Source: Minisyncoccota bacterium (GTDB lineage: Bacteria > Patescibacteriota > Minisyncoccia > Minisyncoccales > PWPS01). Taken from it: a stretch of 35,685 nucleotides of DNA. Location: positions 1-35,685 of the forward strand of contig JAIPIL010000003.1 in the NCBI GenBank assembly GCA_021734685.1. The letters run 5' to 3'. Positions 1-8,653 of this stretch are shown one piece after another. The translations under genes were made by a program, and so were the position numbers. The notes below the pieces were generated by a model. It ran no database searches, was not told the origin of the DNA, and worked only from the letters and a program-made list of their open reading frames with translations. Positions within the stretch are counted from its first letter, which is position 1, and the number at the start of each line of letters is the position of its first letter.

Positions 1-89
1 AAATTATGCGATACATTGTTTGTATTATTTTTTATTGCCACTATACTATCATTAAAAATTATAGCTACTTTTGATGTTAGATTATTCAT
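1..89 (-). CDS. partial ORF running off the left edge (MNNLTSKVAIIFNDSIVAIKNNTNNVSHN...)
   Basis: Open minus-strand frame from ATG at 89 to the window edge, just downstream of the 119-1222 gene; too short to identify. Confidence 0.35.
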   Translation of the reverse strand, partial: MNNLTSKVAIIFNDSIVAIKNNTNNVSHN

Positions 90-118
90 AAGAAATACAT
101 TTCTTATCTACTCATTGA

Positions 119-1222
119 TTATTTATAATTTTTTATAATATCGTATGAAAATAGTCTATCTATCAAACCACTTTTATCTTTCATTTTAATTTCAGAATTG
201 TACTGATCAAAAATTACTGTCATAACATCATTATTTATATAATTATATTTCTGATAAAGTATATCAACGTTCTTTATTGTTAATATGTCTGGAAAAACTT
301 TAATAACATAATTTAGAGCAAAAAATACATGTCTATCAAAACCATATCTAACAGAATCATTAAATATTTTTTCAGGGTTGATTTCTTTAAAATATGCTTG
401 GATAAATACATATATATCAACAAATTTATATAAATCCAGGACCTTTCTTTTTTTAATAAGATCTATCAATGCTGAGTCTTTGTAAAAGTGGCTACATAAG
501 TGAATAAATAAATGTTCTTTTTTGAGCGAATAGATCGAGAAATTATTATCAACAGGAATAAGAACTCTCTCATCCAAAAAATAATCCACTGCTTCGTCGG
601 GGCTATCTGGTTTCCAGTTTAATGAAAAATTAACATCAATATCAATGGTTTTAATATTTTTTTCATTTACAATTTTGACAAAAGGTGCCATCTCTCCTCT
701 AGTATTTATAGACTGTGCAATTGTATCCTGATTAAACTCATCAATAACACCATTCTTGTAATTATATTTGCCTTGCAAAAAACCTAGCTCATGCAAAGCT
801 TTTTTTACACTTTGGATTGACTTTTTTGACACTAAAATATCAATATCATTAAAAGCCCTAGTGCCTGTCGGATAAATAATGTGCGATAAAATTGATCCCT
901 TTAAGAAAACGTGTTCTATATTTGCTTTACGCAACACTGAAAAGATGCTTTTAATGTACTTTTTTTGCAGTTCTGTCCTTATGCTTTGTGACTGGTGAAT
1001 CATATATATTGTAAAAAATACAGGAAAATCAAGCTTTCGTAAATTGATTGCGTTTATATTTTCATATGCAAGACCGGCAACTCGGTGATAACACAAATAT
1101 CCCAAGATTTCAATCCAATTTAAATCCTTATTCTCAAGTACTGCAAGTAACTTATCTTTTTCCCTTTTTTTATTGCCAAACTTTATTATTTCTAATACAG
1201 CATCATATTCTTTTTTTATCAT
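119..1222 (-). CDS. nucleotidyltransferase family protein (NTP_transf_5-like)
   Basis: ORF 367 aa; motif FLKGSILSHIIYPTGTRAFNDIDILV typical of the uncharacterised nucleotidyltransferase family (GS...DxD). Confidence 0.75.
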   Translation of the reverse strand: MIKKEYDAVLEIIKFGNKKREKDKLLAVLENKDLNWIEILGYLCYHRVAGLAYENINAINLRKLDFPVFFTIYMIHQSQSIRTELQKKYIKSIFSVLRKANIEHVFLKGSILSHIIYPTGTRAFNDIDILVSKKSIQSVKKALHELGFLQGKYNYKNGVIDEFNQDTIAQSINTRGEMAPFVKIVNEKNIKTIDIDVNFSLNWKPDSPDEAVDYFLDERVLIPVDNNFSIYSLKKEHLFIHLCSHFYKDSALIDLIKKRKVLDLYKFVDIYVFIQAYFKEINPEKIFNDSVRYGFDRHVFFALNYVIKVFPDILTIKNVDILYQKYNYINNDVMTVIFDQYNSEIKMKDKSGLIDRLFSYDIIKNYK

Positions 1223-1262
1223 AAATTATTCCATAAGTTAAATAATCAAAACAAAGATTTCG

Positions 1263-2153
1263 TTATGATAACTCAAAGTAATTATCAACAGTGCACCCTA
1301 ATTCTTTTTGTACTGGAAATTCTTTGTTTAGTCTCTTCCAGTCTCTATTAGAGAGTTTAAATTTATTGACATCTAAAATTTCATCGATATGTTTCTTATT
1401 AGAACTTTTAAAGACAATGGAAACCCCGTCTTGTTGTAAAAGCCATTTAGCTGCAATTTGTGTGTTTGTTTTATTATATTTTGTAGCCATTTCATCCAAT
1501 ATTTTATATGTTCCTGTGCGATAATAAGAATCTACAACTCCAGGATATGAAAGTAGGATAGGTCTCCATGCAATAAAATGAATTCCATTCCTTTTGCAAT
1601 AATAGATAATACCTTTTCTTTGAGACTCACGACAAACAAGGTTATATTGATTTTGAATTGCATATAAAGGACTGTTTAGTAACTGAGAATACTTTTTTAT
1701 TATATCAATTCCTACATTACTCAATCCTACATTTTTAATAAGACCCATGTCAAGAAGTTTATTTAAGGCGCCCACTGTTTCCTCAATAGGAACAATGAGA
1801 CTTTGCTTATGAATATAATATAAATCAATATACGGGGTATCTAATCTTTTTATAGATTCCTTACAAGAATTAATCACATTGTCATAAAAGAGATTATATT
1901 CACGAACCTTAGTAGCTATAAAGCATTTATCTCTAGAGATATGTTTTATTGCTTCTCCAATCAGTAATTCAGATTTTCCACCTGCATAGCTTTCCGAAGT
2001 ATCTATGTGCGAAATACCTTTATTAATTGCATATCTAATAGCATCAATATCTTTTTGATCATTATTGTTTGGATTCGGAGTTATTTCTCCTCCCATACGC
2101 CATGTTCCTAAACAAACTTTTAAATAAGAATATCCATTATTAATCGAATTCAT
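1263..2153 (-). CDS. aldo/keto reductase
   Basis: ORF 296 aa; HIDTSESYAGGKSE, FIATKV, IDLYYIHK and GLSN motifs; catalytic D-Y-K-H residues present. Confidence 0.9.
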   Translation of the reverse strand: MNSINNGYSYLKVCLGTWRMGGEITPNPNNNDQKDIDAIRYAINKGISHIDTSESYAGGKSELLIGEAIKHISRDKCFIATKVREYNLFYDNVINSCKESIKRLDTPYIDLYYIHKQSLIVPIEETVGALNKLLDMGLIKNVGLSNVGIDIIKKYSQLLNSPLYAIQNQYNLVCRESQRKGIIYYCKRNGIHFIAWRPILLSYPGVVDSYYRTGTYKILDEMATKYNKTNTQIAAKWLLQQDGVSIVFKSSNKKHIDEILDVNKFKLSNRDWKRLNKEFPVQKELGCTVDNYFELS

Positions 2154-2259
2154 AAATTTAATAATCTCTATAAATAATTTATCTTACATTATGCCACAAT
2201 TACATAATAATACTTGTGGTGCAATACTGCAAAAATAAACTTTTCATTTCTTTTATATA

Positions 2260-3612
2260 TTAAATATTTATTAAGTTATTAAATCTCTCGATATCTCCCT
2301 CGGAATAGACAACTAATTCTTCAAGAACCTTAATGCCAGCACCATCATTAATAGTTTCTAACGCTAACTTTGATCCTCTTTTTAGGTCATTAATTACTTC
2401 TAATCCAAAGAGATTCAAGGCAACCTCCATCGCCACTGCTTGTTTGAGCTCTTTATTCCCACGACCAATTAAAATTTTAATAAATTCATTAAAATTTTCC
2501 CTTTGGTTCTGAGCAGTCTCTATGTGTTTAAATGGTCTGAAGTCAAACCCAAAATCTTTCGGAGCGATTTCTTTGACAGTTATTCTGTTCTTAATAATTT
2601 GAGTAATTTCGGTGTTGGCTGCTATGGAAATTTGATCAATAATCGGCGTACCATATAAATCTTTTCCCTGCAACACAAGAATATTTTTGTTAGGATACAA
2701 TTTACTCAAAATACCCAAACATAATCTTGTTGATCCTCTTGTCAGGCCATAATTAATTAAATCAACATTAACCGGATTTACTATAGCTGCTCCACCGACT
2801 AGCCCAGCAAATACTTGAACATCGTGCAAACAACCATCGTATACATAATTTAATCGGGGAACGATAGTATTGATATCGAATATTCCAAGTTTTGTTATAA
2901 GTGAAACCTCGGCCATCTTATCAATTGGTAAATTTAGGTTTACTCCAACAAGTTCGAATATATCACCCGACCCAGTTATACTAGAAGTCGCCCTAGATAC
3001 AGTTTTTTCTACTACAATATTTTCTCCAATCTTTTTACCAACTGCCGCTGTAATAATAGCAGCCATCGAACTAATATTTAATAATTTGATTTCTTTTTTA
3101 CCACTACCAGCTAAACTAATTAATTTTGCCTTGTTTTTATCAAGATTTATTTTCTGTTGGATGCTAAAATTATCTAAGCTAAGGGCTGATGTAATTATTG
3201 CTATTCCATATTCAACTGCTCTGTCAAAATTTTCAGGACTATTCATAAATGACCATAATGAACCATAAAAGCACCCCATTAAAATATCTCGATATTTTTT
3301 ATCGTTATCAGAAATTTTAAGTATATTTAAAAACACGCCCCCTACTTTTTCAGGAGGAGGCGACACATTTCCTTGTAAAAAAGAAAGGCATTTCAGGAAA
3401 TTTTCATCTGTTTTTAATTTTTCAAGACTACTATCTGAAAATCTATTGAATTTTGAAAAGTAGTAAAGAGCTAAAATCCCTTGATATACATTCAAATCAT
3501 GGTCAGAACTATTAACCAAATTTAATACATTAAGAATTTCTGATTCTCTAAAATCATTGCCATCTATTATGTGTTCTGTAAATTTTATGATTTTATTTAT
3601 CTGCTTTTCCAT
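2260..3612 (-). CDS. divergent anthranilate phosphoribosyltransferase/glycosyltransferase family 3 (TrpD-like) protein
   Basis: ORF 450 aa; LAGSGKKEIKLLNISS resembles the GTGGDxxxTxNIST loop; SSITGSGDIFELVGVNL resembles SSxSGSADxLExLGVNI; GGAAIVNPVN resembles LGPLxNPA; C-terminal LALETINDGAGIKVLEELV resembles the TrpD C-terminus. Confidence 0.65.
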   Translation of the reverse strand: MEKQINKIIKFTEHIIDGNDFRESEILNVLNLVNSSDHDLNVYQGILALYYFSKFNRFSDSSLEKLKTDENFLKCLSFLQGNVSPPPEKVGGVFLNILKISDNDKKYRDILMGCFYGSLWSFMNSPENFDRAVEYGIAIITSALSLDNFSIQQKINLDKNKAKLISLAGSGKKEIKLLNISSMAAIITAAVGKKIGENIVVEKTVSRATSSITGSGDIFELVGVNLNLPIDKMAEVSLITKLGIFDINTIVPRLNYVYDGCLHDVQVFAGLVGGAAIVNPVNVDLINYGLTRGSTRLCLGILSKLYPNKNILVLQGKDLYGTPIIDQISIAANTEITQIIKNRITVKEIAPKDFGFDFRPFKHIETAQNQRENFNEFIKILIGRGNKELKQAVAMEVALNLFGLEVINDLKRGSKLALETINDGAGIKVLEELVVYSEGDIERFNNLINI

Positions 3613-3697
3613 AATCGCCTACCTCAAAGCCTTAAATAATTTCTATAACATTGAGCAGTCAAACTCTCTCTAGTGCTTTAATAATTAAGGGATATTT

Positions 3698-3828
3698 TTA
3701 ATTCTTAGATGTTTCTTCTATTACTTTTCTTACCCCTTCTGCCCTTTTAAAGAACCACAAAAATGACCAATGTGCAACTTCCCCGTTGGTCTATCCCCAG
3801 TAAGAATTCTTTTTTTATTACTGCTCAT
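3698..3828 (-). pseudogene. trpS: remnant of tryptophanyl-tRNA synthetase (N-terminal HIGH region, possibly fused out of frame to the C-terminal tail)
   Basis: Minus translation from ATG 3828: [32 protein letters not shown] matches the TrpS N-terminus ([20 protein letters not shown]); an alternate frame downstream gives [16 protein letters not shown] resembling the TrpS C-terminal GAExARxxAExTLxxV; not in the supplied ORF track. Confidence 0.7.
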
Positions 3829-3867
3829 ATAGTTTAGATTATAATTTATATCAACCAAAAAAACAAC

Positions 3868-3907
3868 AAACCCCCCATGTCCAACCCCGGGTTGGACATG
3901 GGGGTTG
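3868..3907. terminator. long GC-rich hairpin, possible bidirectional terminator
   Basis: CCCCCATGTCCAACCC/GGGTTGGACATGGGGG, 16 bp perfect arms, T-rich on both flanks. Confidence 0.6.
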
Positions 3908-3932
3908 CAAAATTATTTTTTTTAATTATAAT
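3905..3932 (+). promoter_or_regulatory. sigma70-like promoter for the T-box/glyQS transcript
   Basis: TTGCAA (3905-3910), 16 nt spacer, TATAAT (3927-3932), a few bases before the leader RNA. Confidence 0.55.
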
Positions 3933-3942
3933 TATTTTTATC

Positions 3943-4122
3943 GGGTTTAACTGAGGGAGATTGGCGCCCCTCTTGATATCAGGAGACTCCTGTAGATCAA
4001 AGTTAAACAAATTAAGGTGGCTTAAAAGAGGTTTAACTCTCTTTAAGCAAACTAGATGGAACCGCGGGTAGAAAACTCGTTCTAGTGATTAAAAGGTTTA
4101 ATCATTGGAGCGAGTTTTTTTA
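3943..4122 (+). promoter_or_regulatory. T-box leader (glycine specificity) upstream of glyQS
   Basis: Antiterminator ACTAGA[TGGAACC]GCGGG-TAGAAAA-CTCGT-TCTAGT (4051-4086) with the conserved 7-nt TGGNACC bulge; TGGA is complementary to a UCCA-3' acceptor end (U73, as in tRNA-Gly); mutually exclusive terminator; next gene is GlyRS. Confidence 0.85.
4074..4121 (+). terminator. T-box intrinsic terminator
   Basis: AACTCGTTCTAGTGATTAAA-AGG-TTTAATCATTGGAGCGAGTT (about 20 bp with G-U pairs) followed by TTTTTT; its 5' arm overlaps the antiterminator 3' strand. Confidence 0.9.
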
Positions 4123-4142
4123 TTAATTAATAATTTAAAGAT

Positions 4143-5537
4143 ATGGAGAAAAAAACTTTAGAAGAAGTAGTATCATTTTGTAAAAGAAGAGGTTTCATTT
4201 TTCAATCATCCGACATATATGGAGGATTTGCTGCTATCTATGACTATGGTCATTACGGAACCCTTTTGAAAAATAACATCCGTGATGCTTGGTGGAAAAG
4301 CATGGTTCAAGAAAGAGATGATGTTTATGCTCTTGATAGTGCTATTTTTATGCACCCTAAAACATGGGAGGCATCTGGACACTTGGCTGGATTTGATGAT
4401 CCCCAAGTTGACTGTAAAAAATGTAAACAAAGAATGAGAGCTGACCATATTCTTGAAGAATTTGGAATAGAGGCCGATAAAGCTCCGATGGAGTTCATAA
4501 ACGAAAAGATAGATGAACTAAAAAAAGAAGGAAAAGTTAAGTGTGTGAACTGTGGATCAACTGATCTAACTGAAGCAAAAAGATTTTCTTTAATGGTAAA
4601 GTCAAACATCGGTTCCCCAGTAGATGTCCTTTCCGAAGAGAATGTTGTTTATCTTCGCCCAGAAACTTGTGGAGGAATATACTTAGAGTATAAAAATATG
4701 ATGAACTCTGTTCACCCAAAACTTCCTTTCGGGATTGCTCAAATTGGAAAAGCTTTCCGCAACGAGATCGTTGCAAGACAGTTTATCTTTAGAACCAGAG
4801 AGTTTGAACAGATGGAGATGCAGTACTTCCTTCACCCTGACCAGATGAAAGAAAAATACGACTTCTGGCACGAGCTTCGTTGGAGTTGGTATCTAGAGTA
4901 TGGAATTCCAGAAGAAAAAATGAACTGGCACAAACACGATGTGATGGCTCATTACGCAACAGAAGCCTATGACATAGAGTTCAACTTTGATTCTCTTGGT
5001 GGGTTTAAAGAGGTAGAAGGAATTCATGCTAGAGGAGATTGGGATCTCTCACAACACTCTAAACACTCTGGAGTTGATCTAAGCTACACTGATGATCAAA
5101 CAAAAGAGAAGTTTATTCCACACATTATGGAAACCTCTGTTGGATTAAACCGTCTTGTTTTAATGTTTATTGATAACGGATATACAAAAGAAAATGTTGA
5201 TGGAGAGGAAAGATTGGTGTTGAAAATAGACAAAAGATTATCTCCAATAAAGGTTGCCATCTTCCCACTTATGAAGAATAAGCCAGAGATAATGGAGCAA
5301 GCAAAAAAAATCCACGAATCTCTTAAGAGAAAGTGGATGTGTGAATTTGATACCAGCGGAAGTATCGGAAAAAGATACCGAAGACAAGATGAGATCGGAA
5401 CTCCTTACTGTGTTACTGTTGACTTTGACTCCTTGTCAGATAAGTCAGTAACTGTAAGAGATAGAGACACGATGAAACAAGAGAGAGTTAAGATAGAAGA
5501 TCTTGAAAGTTATCTTTCTGAGAAACTGTCCCTATAA
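4143..5537 (+). CDS. glyQS: glycyl-tRNA synthetase (dimeric alpha2 type)
   Basis: ORF 464 aa; IYGGFAAIYDYGHYGTLLKNNI, LRPETCGGIYLEYKN, IAQIGKAFRNEI, GVDLSYTD motifs. Confidence 0.95.
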   Translation: MEKKTLEEVVSFCKRRGFIFQSSDIYGGFAAIYDYGHYGTLLKNNIRDAWWKSMVQERDDVYALDSAIFMHPKTWEASGHLAGFDDPQVDCKKCKQRMRADHILEEFGIEADKAPMEFINEKIDELKKEGKVKCVNCGSTDLTEAKRFSLMVKSNIGSPVDVLSEENVVYLRPETCGGIYLEYKNMMNSVHPKLPFGIAQIGKAFRNEIVARQFIFRTREFEQMEMQYFLHPDQMKEKYDFWHELRWSWYLEYGIPEEKMNWHKHDVMAHYATEAYDIEFNFDSLGGFKEVEGIHARGDWDLSQHSKHSGVDLSYTDDQTKEKFIPHIMETSVGLNRLVLMFIDNGYTKENVDGEERLVLKIDKRLSPIKVAIFPLMKNKPEIMEQAKKIHESLKRKWMCEFDTSGSIGKRYRRQDEIGTPYCVTVDFDSLSDKSVTVRDRDTMKQERVKIEDLESYLSEKLSL

Positions 5538-7688
5538 TACTGGCCACTCTTCTATCATCAGTGTTTCCTTTTTGTCTGAAAAAGGAAATCGTTGATATAT
5601 CTCCTCGGTAACATAAGGCATAAAAGGATGCATCACCTTTAAGGACTCAAGCAGGATTCTTCTAAGAAGATCCTGTCTTGTTTTCTTTCTGCTCTCATCA
5701 TCAAGCACGCTTTTTGAATCCTCCAACACTTTATCAGCAAAAGTATGCCAAATATAATGATAAATAGTTTCCGCAGAAAGAGAAAACTTAAACTCTTCTA
5801 AGTTTTTTGTTGTTTCTTTGGCTGCCTCTACAAATTCACTATATATCGCCTTGTCCTCATCACTCCAATCTTTCTCAGTAACGCTGTTATCATAATCTTC
5901 AGTTCTCATCATTATGAATCGTGATATATTCCAAATCTTGTTTGCAAAGTTGCGATATCCGCGAATCTTATCCTCAGAAAGTTTAATATCGTTCCCCGGA
6001 GCAGAACCGATTACAAGAGAGAGACGAGTTGCATCTGCGCCATACTCATCAACCATATCAAGTGGATCTATTGTGTTTCCCAAAGACTTGCTCATCTTTT
6101 TTCCTTTTCCATCACGAACCATTCCGTGGAGATAAACATTTTTGAAAGGAATCTCGCCAAGGTTATAGGTTGTCATCAAGATCATTCGAGCCACCCAGAA
6201 GAACAAGATATCATATCCCGTCTCTAAAACATCAGTTGGGTGATACTTCTTTAAATCTTCTGTTTCTTTTGGCCAACCCAAAGTGGAAAAAGTCCAAAGT
6301 CCTGAAGAAAACCAAGTATCTAAAGTGTCCGGATCCTGTTCCCATCCTTCTTCTTGTGGTGGATTGATATCACAGTAAGTTTCACCCTCTTTATACCAAA
6401 CTGGAATCTGATGACCATACCATATCTGCCTACTAATACACCAGTTGTGAAGATTATCTATCCACTGGTAATATATCTTATTAAATCTATCCGGAAATAT
6501 TTTCACCTCCCCTGTTTCAACTACTTTCTGCATAAGTTCCTTTAATGAAACCTCATCTCCTGTTTTAAATCCCTTTATCTTTGAAAAAGAAAGGTTAAAT
6601 TTTTTATTAACATCAACAAACCACTGTTTTTTTATCTGTGGTTCTATTACTCCTCCTCCCCTACTATTTAGAGCAACTCGGTGAGTGTAATTTTCTTCAA
6701 CTTTAACAACCAATCCTTTTTCGCGAAGTTTTTCAACAACAAGCGCTCTTGCCTTTTTAATCTTTAATCCTTCAAATTCTTTTGCGATTGGAAGCATCTT
6801 TCCATCAAATCCAATAATTTGTTCTTTTTCTAAATTGTGTCTTTCTGCAATCTCAAAATCAGTGTTATCATGCCAAGGAGTGATTGTCATTACTCCTGTT
6901 CCAAACTCAGGATCAATAACATCATCCTTGATTACTGTTGCAATTACTTCTCCATTAATCCACTCCACAGTTATTTTTTGACCGTGTTCATATTTTTTAT
7001 AGCGCCTGTCATCGGGATGCATTACAACATATTTATCCCCAAGCTTTGTTTCTGGGCGAGAAGTTGCTATTACAAAAGGACCAAACTGAAGATAATAAAA
7101 AGATGTTTTTTCTTCTTTATACTCTATCTCATCGTCTGAAACAGTGGTCTGCATAAAAGGATCCCAGTTAACAATTCGTGCTCCTTGATAAATAAGTCCA
7201 TCGTCATACATTCTTTTAAAAGCAGTTCTAACTGCTAAGCTTCTCTCTTCATCAAGAGTAAACGCCTCTCTACTCCAATCCAAAGAAGCTCCCATTTTTT
7301 TAACTTGATTTATTATTGTATCGTGATTATCTTTTGCAAACTGATGAACTCTCTCTAAAAAAAGATCACGACCAAGATCGTGCCTCGTCTTTCCTTCTTT
7401 TTCGTATATTATTTTTTCAGTCTTGTTTGCAGTTGCAATCGCTGCATGATCAGTTCCAGGAAGCCAAAGCGTTTTCTTTCCTCTCATTCGGTTAAAACGA
7501 ACTAAAGCATCTTGATACGCAAGCATTGCCGCATGCCCCATGTGTAGTTTTCCTGTAACATTTGGTGGAGGCAGTACAACTGTATATGACTCCCCTTCCG
7601 GAAGATTGTCTGGATTAAAGTATCCGCTATCTTCCCAAAGTTTATAATTTTTTTCTTCGCAAAGTTCGTGATTATATTTTTTTTCCAT
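5532..7688 (-). CDS. valS: valyl-tRNA synthetase
   Basis: PPPNVTGKLHMGHA, GTDHAAIAT, KMSKSLGNTIDP; MEKKYNHE at 7688 is a more likely start than the ORF-track start 7727. Confidence 0.95.
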   Translation of the reverse strand: MEKKYNHELCEEKNYKLWEDSGYFNPDNLPEGESYTVVLPPPNVTGKLHMGHAAMLAYQDALVRFNRMRGKKTLWLPGTDHAAIATANKTEKIIYEKEGKTRHDLGRDLFLERVHQFAKDNHDTIINQVKKMGASLDWSREAFTLDEERSLAVRTAFKRMYDDGLIYQGARIVNWDPFMQTTVSDDEIEYKEEKTSFYYLQFGPFVIATSRPETKLGDKYVVMHPDDRRYKKYEHGQKITVEWINGEVIATVIKDDVIDPEFGTGVMTITPWHDNTDFEIAERHNLEKEQIIGFDGKMLPIAKEFEGLKIKKARALVVEKLREKGLVVKVEENYTHRVALNSRGGGVIEPQIKKQWFVDVNKKFNLSFSKIKGFKTGDEVSLKELMQKVVETGEVKIFPDRFNKIYYQWIDNLHNWCISRQIWYGHQIPVWYKEGETYCDINPPQEEGWEQDPDTLDTWFSSGLWTFSTLGWPKETEDLKKYHPTDVLETGYDILFFWVARMILMTTYNLGEIPFKNVYLHGMVRDGKGKKMSKSLGNTIDPLDMVDEYGADATRLSLVIGSAPGNDIKLSEDKIRGYRNFANKIWNISRFIMMRTEDYDNSVTEKDWSDEDKAIYSEFVEAAKETTKNLEEFKFSLSAETIYHYIWHTFADKVLEDSKSVLDDESRKKTRQDLLRRILLESLKVMHPFMPYVTEEIYQRFPFSDKKETLMIEEWPVL

Positions 7689-7693
7689 AACAA

Positions 7694-8194
7694 CTAAAAG
7701 AATTTTCTGATTTCTTGAATAAACCAAGGAGTAAACTTCTCAGGAGTTCGCTCAACTTCTTTTTTTAAATCATCAAGAGATATCCACTTCATCTCTTCAA
7801 CTTCTTCTGGGGAAGGATTAACTTCTCCGCTATAAACTCCTTTTAAGACATAGCAAAACTCATTTTCTGATCCGATATCCTTGAATTTCGCACTATAAAC
7901 AAAAGAACCAACCTCTTCTAATTCACAAGAAAAACCAAGTTCTTCAAAAAGGCGTCTCTTTCCAGCTTCTAAAAGATCTTCATTAGGAGCAGGGTGACTA
8001 CAGCAGGTATTGCTCCAGTACTCTCCCCAAAGCATTTTTTCTTTTGCTCTTTTTTGGATCAACAACTCATCTTTGTCATTAAAAATAAAAACACTGAAAG
8101 CTCGGTGAAGCTTTCCTTCTCCAAGATGAGCTTTTATTTTTTCTTCTCTCCCAACTTCTTGATCTTCTTCATTAACAAGAACTACATAATTCAT
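7694..8194 (-). CDS. idi: isopentenyl-diphosphate delta-isomerase type I (Nudix fold)
   Basis: ORF 166 aa; LHRAFSVFIFN, QKRAKEKMLWGEYWSNTCCSHP, RRLFEELG. Confidence 0.9.
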   Translation of the reverse strand: MNYVVLVNEEDQEVGREEKIKAHLGEGKLHRAFSVFIFNDKDELLIQKRAKEKMLWGEYWSNTCCSHPAPNEDLLEAGKRRLFEELGFSCELEEVGSFVYSAKFKDIGSENEFCYVLKGVYSGEVNPSPEEVEEMKWISLDDLKKEVERTPEKFTPWFIQEIRKFF

Positions 8195-8209
8195 AACAAC
8201 TATTTTAAA

Positions 8210-8653
8210 TTACTCTCCCAAAACTAAAACTTGATAATAACGAGTTCTGGCACAGTCAAGTTCCAGAAACATAACTCTCTGCCACGGTCCCAGTTGCATC
8301 TCTCCTTCTATTAGATTAAGAGTTACCGTTGAGGGAAGACAGATCGCTTTACAGTGAGAGTGGCCATTAGCGCACTCATCGTCACACATATTAACTGTTC
8401 TTATCTCAAAGTTATCATGATTATAATCACCATCCATTGGGGCAACTTTATCTAATCTTTCTCTAATATCTTTAAGAAGCAGGGGCTCGTTCTCGTTTAA
8501 GATAAGAGCTGACGAGGTGTGCATAATCTGAATGTTTACCACTCCGTTTCTAACTCCACTCTCTTTAACAAAAGAAACGATATTATCAGTAACATCTATA
8601 AACTGATACGCTTCCTTCGTTTTTAATTCATGCTTTGTGTGTACAGTTTTCAT
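8210..8653 (-). CDS. YjbQ/UPF0047 family protein
   Basis: ORF 147 aa; MHTSSALILNEN, DECANGHSHCKA, GEMQLGPWQRVMFLELDCARTR. Confidence 0.9.
   Translation of the reverse strand: MKTVHTKHELKTKEAYQFIDVTDNIVSFVKESGVRNGVVNIQIMHTSSALILNENEPLLLKDIRERLDKVAPMDGDYNHDNFEIRTVNMCDDECANGHSHCKAICLPSTVTLNLIEGEMQLGPWQRVMFLELDCARTRYYQVLVLGE

Noticed and set aside
2260-3612. Idea that the TrpD-like gene plus trpS remnant is a tryptophan operon
   Set aside because: No other trp genes, altered active-site motifs, and trpS is only a fragment; adjacency may be coincidental
3763-3790. GACCAA...TTGGTC hairpin considered as a structured RNA element
   Set aside because: Sits in codons of the trpS remnant; the coding match explains it better
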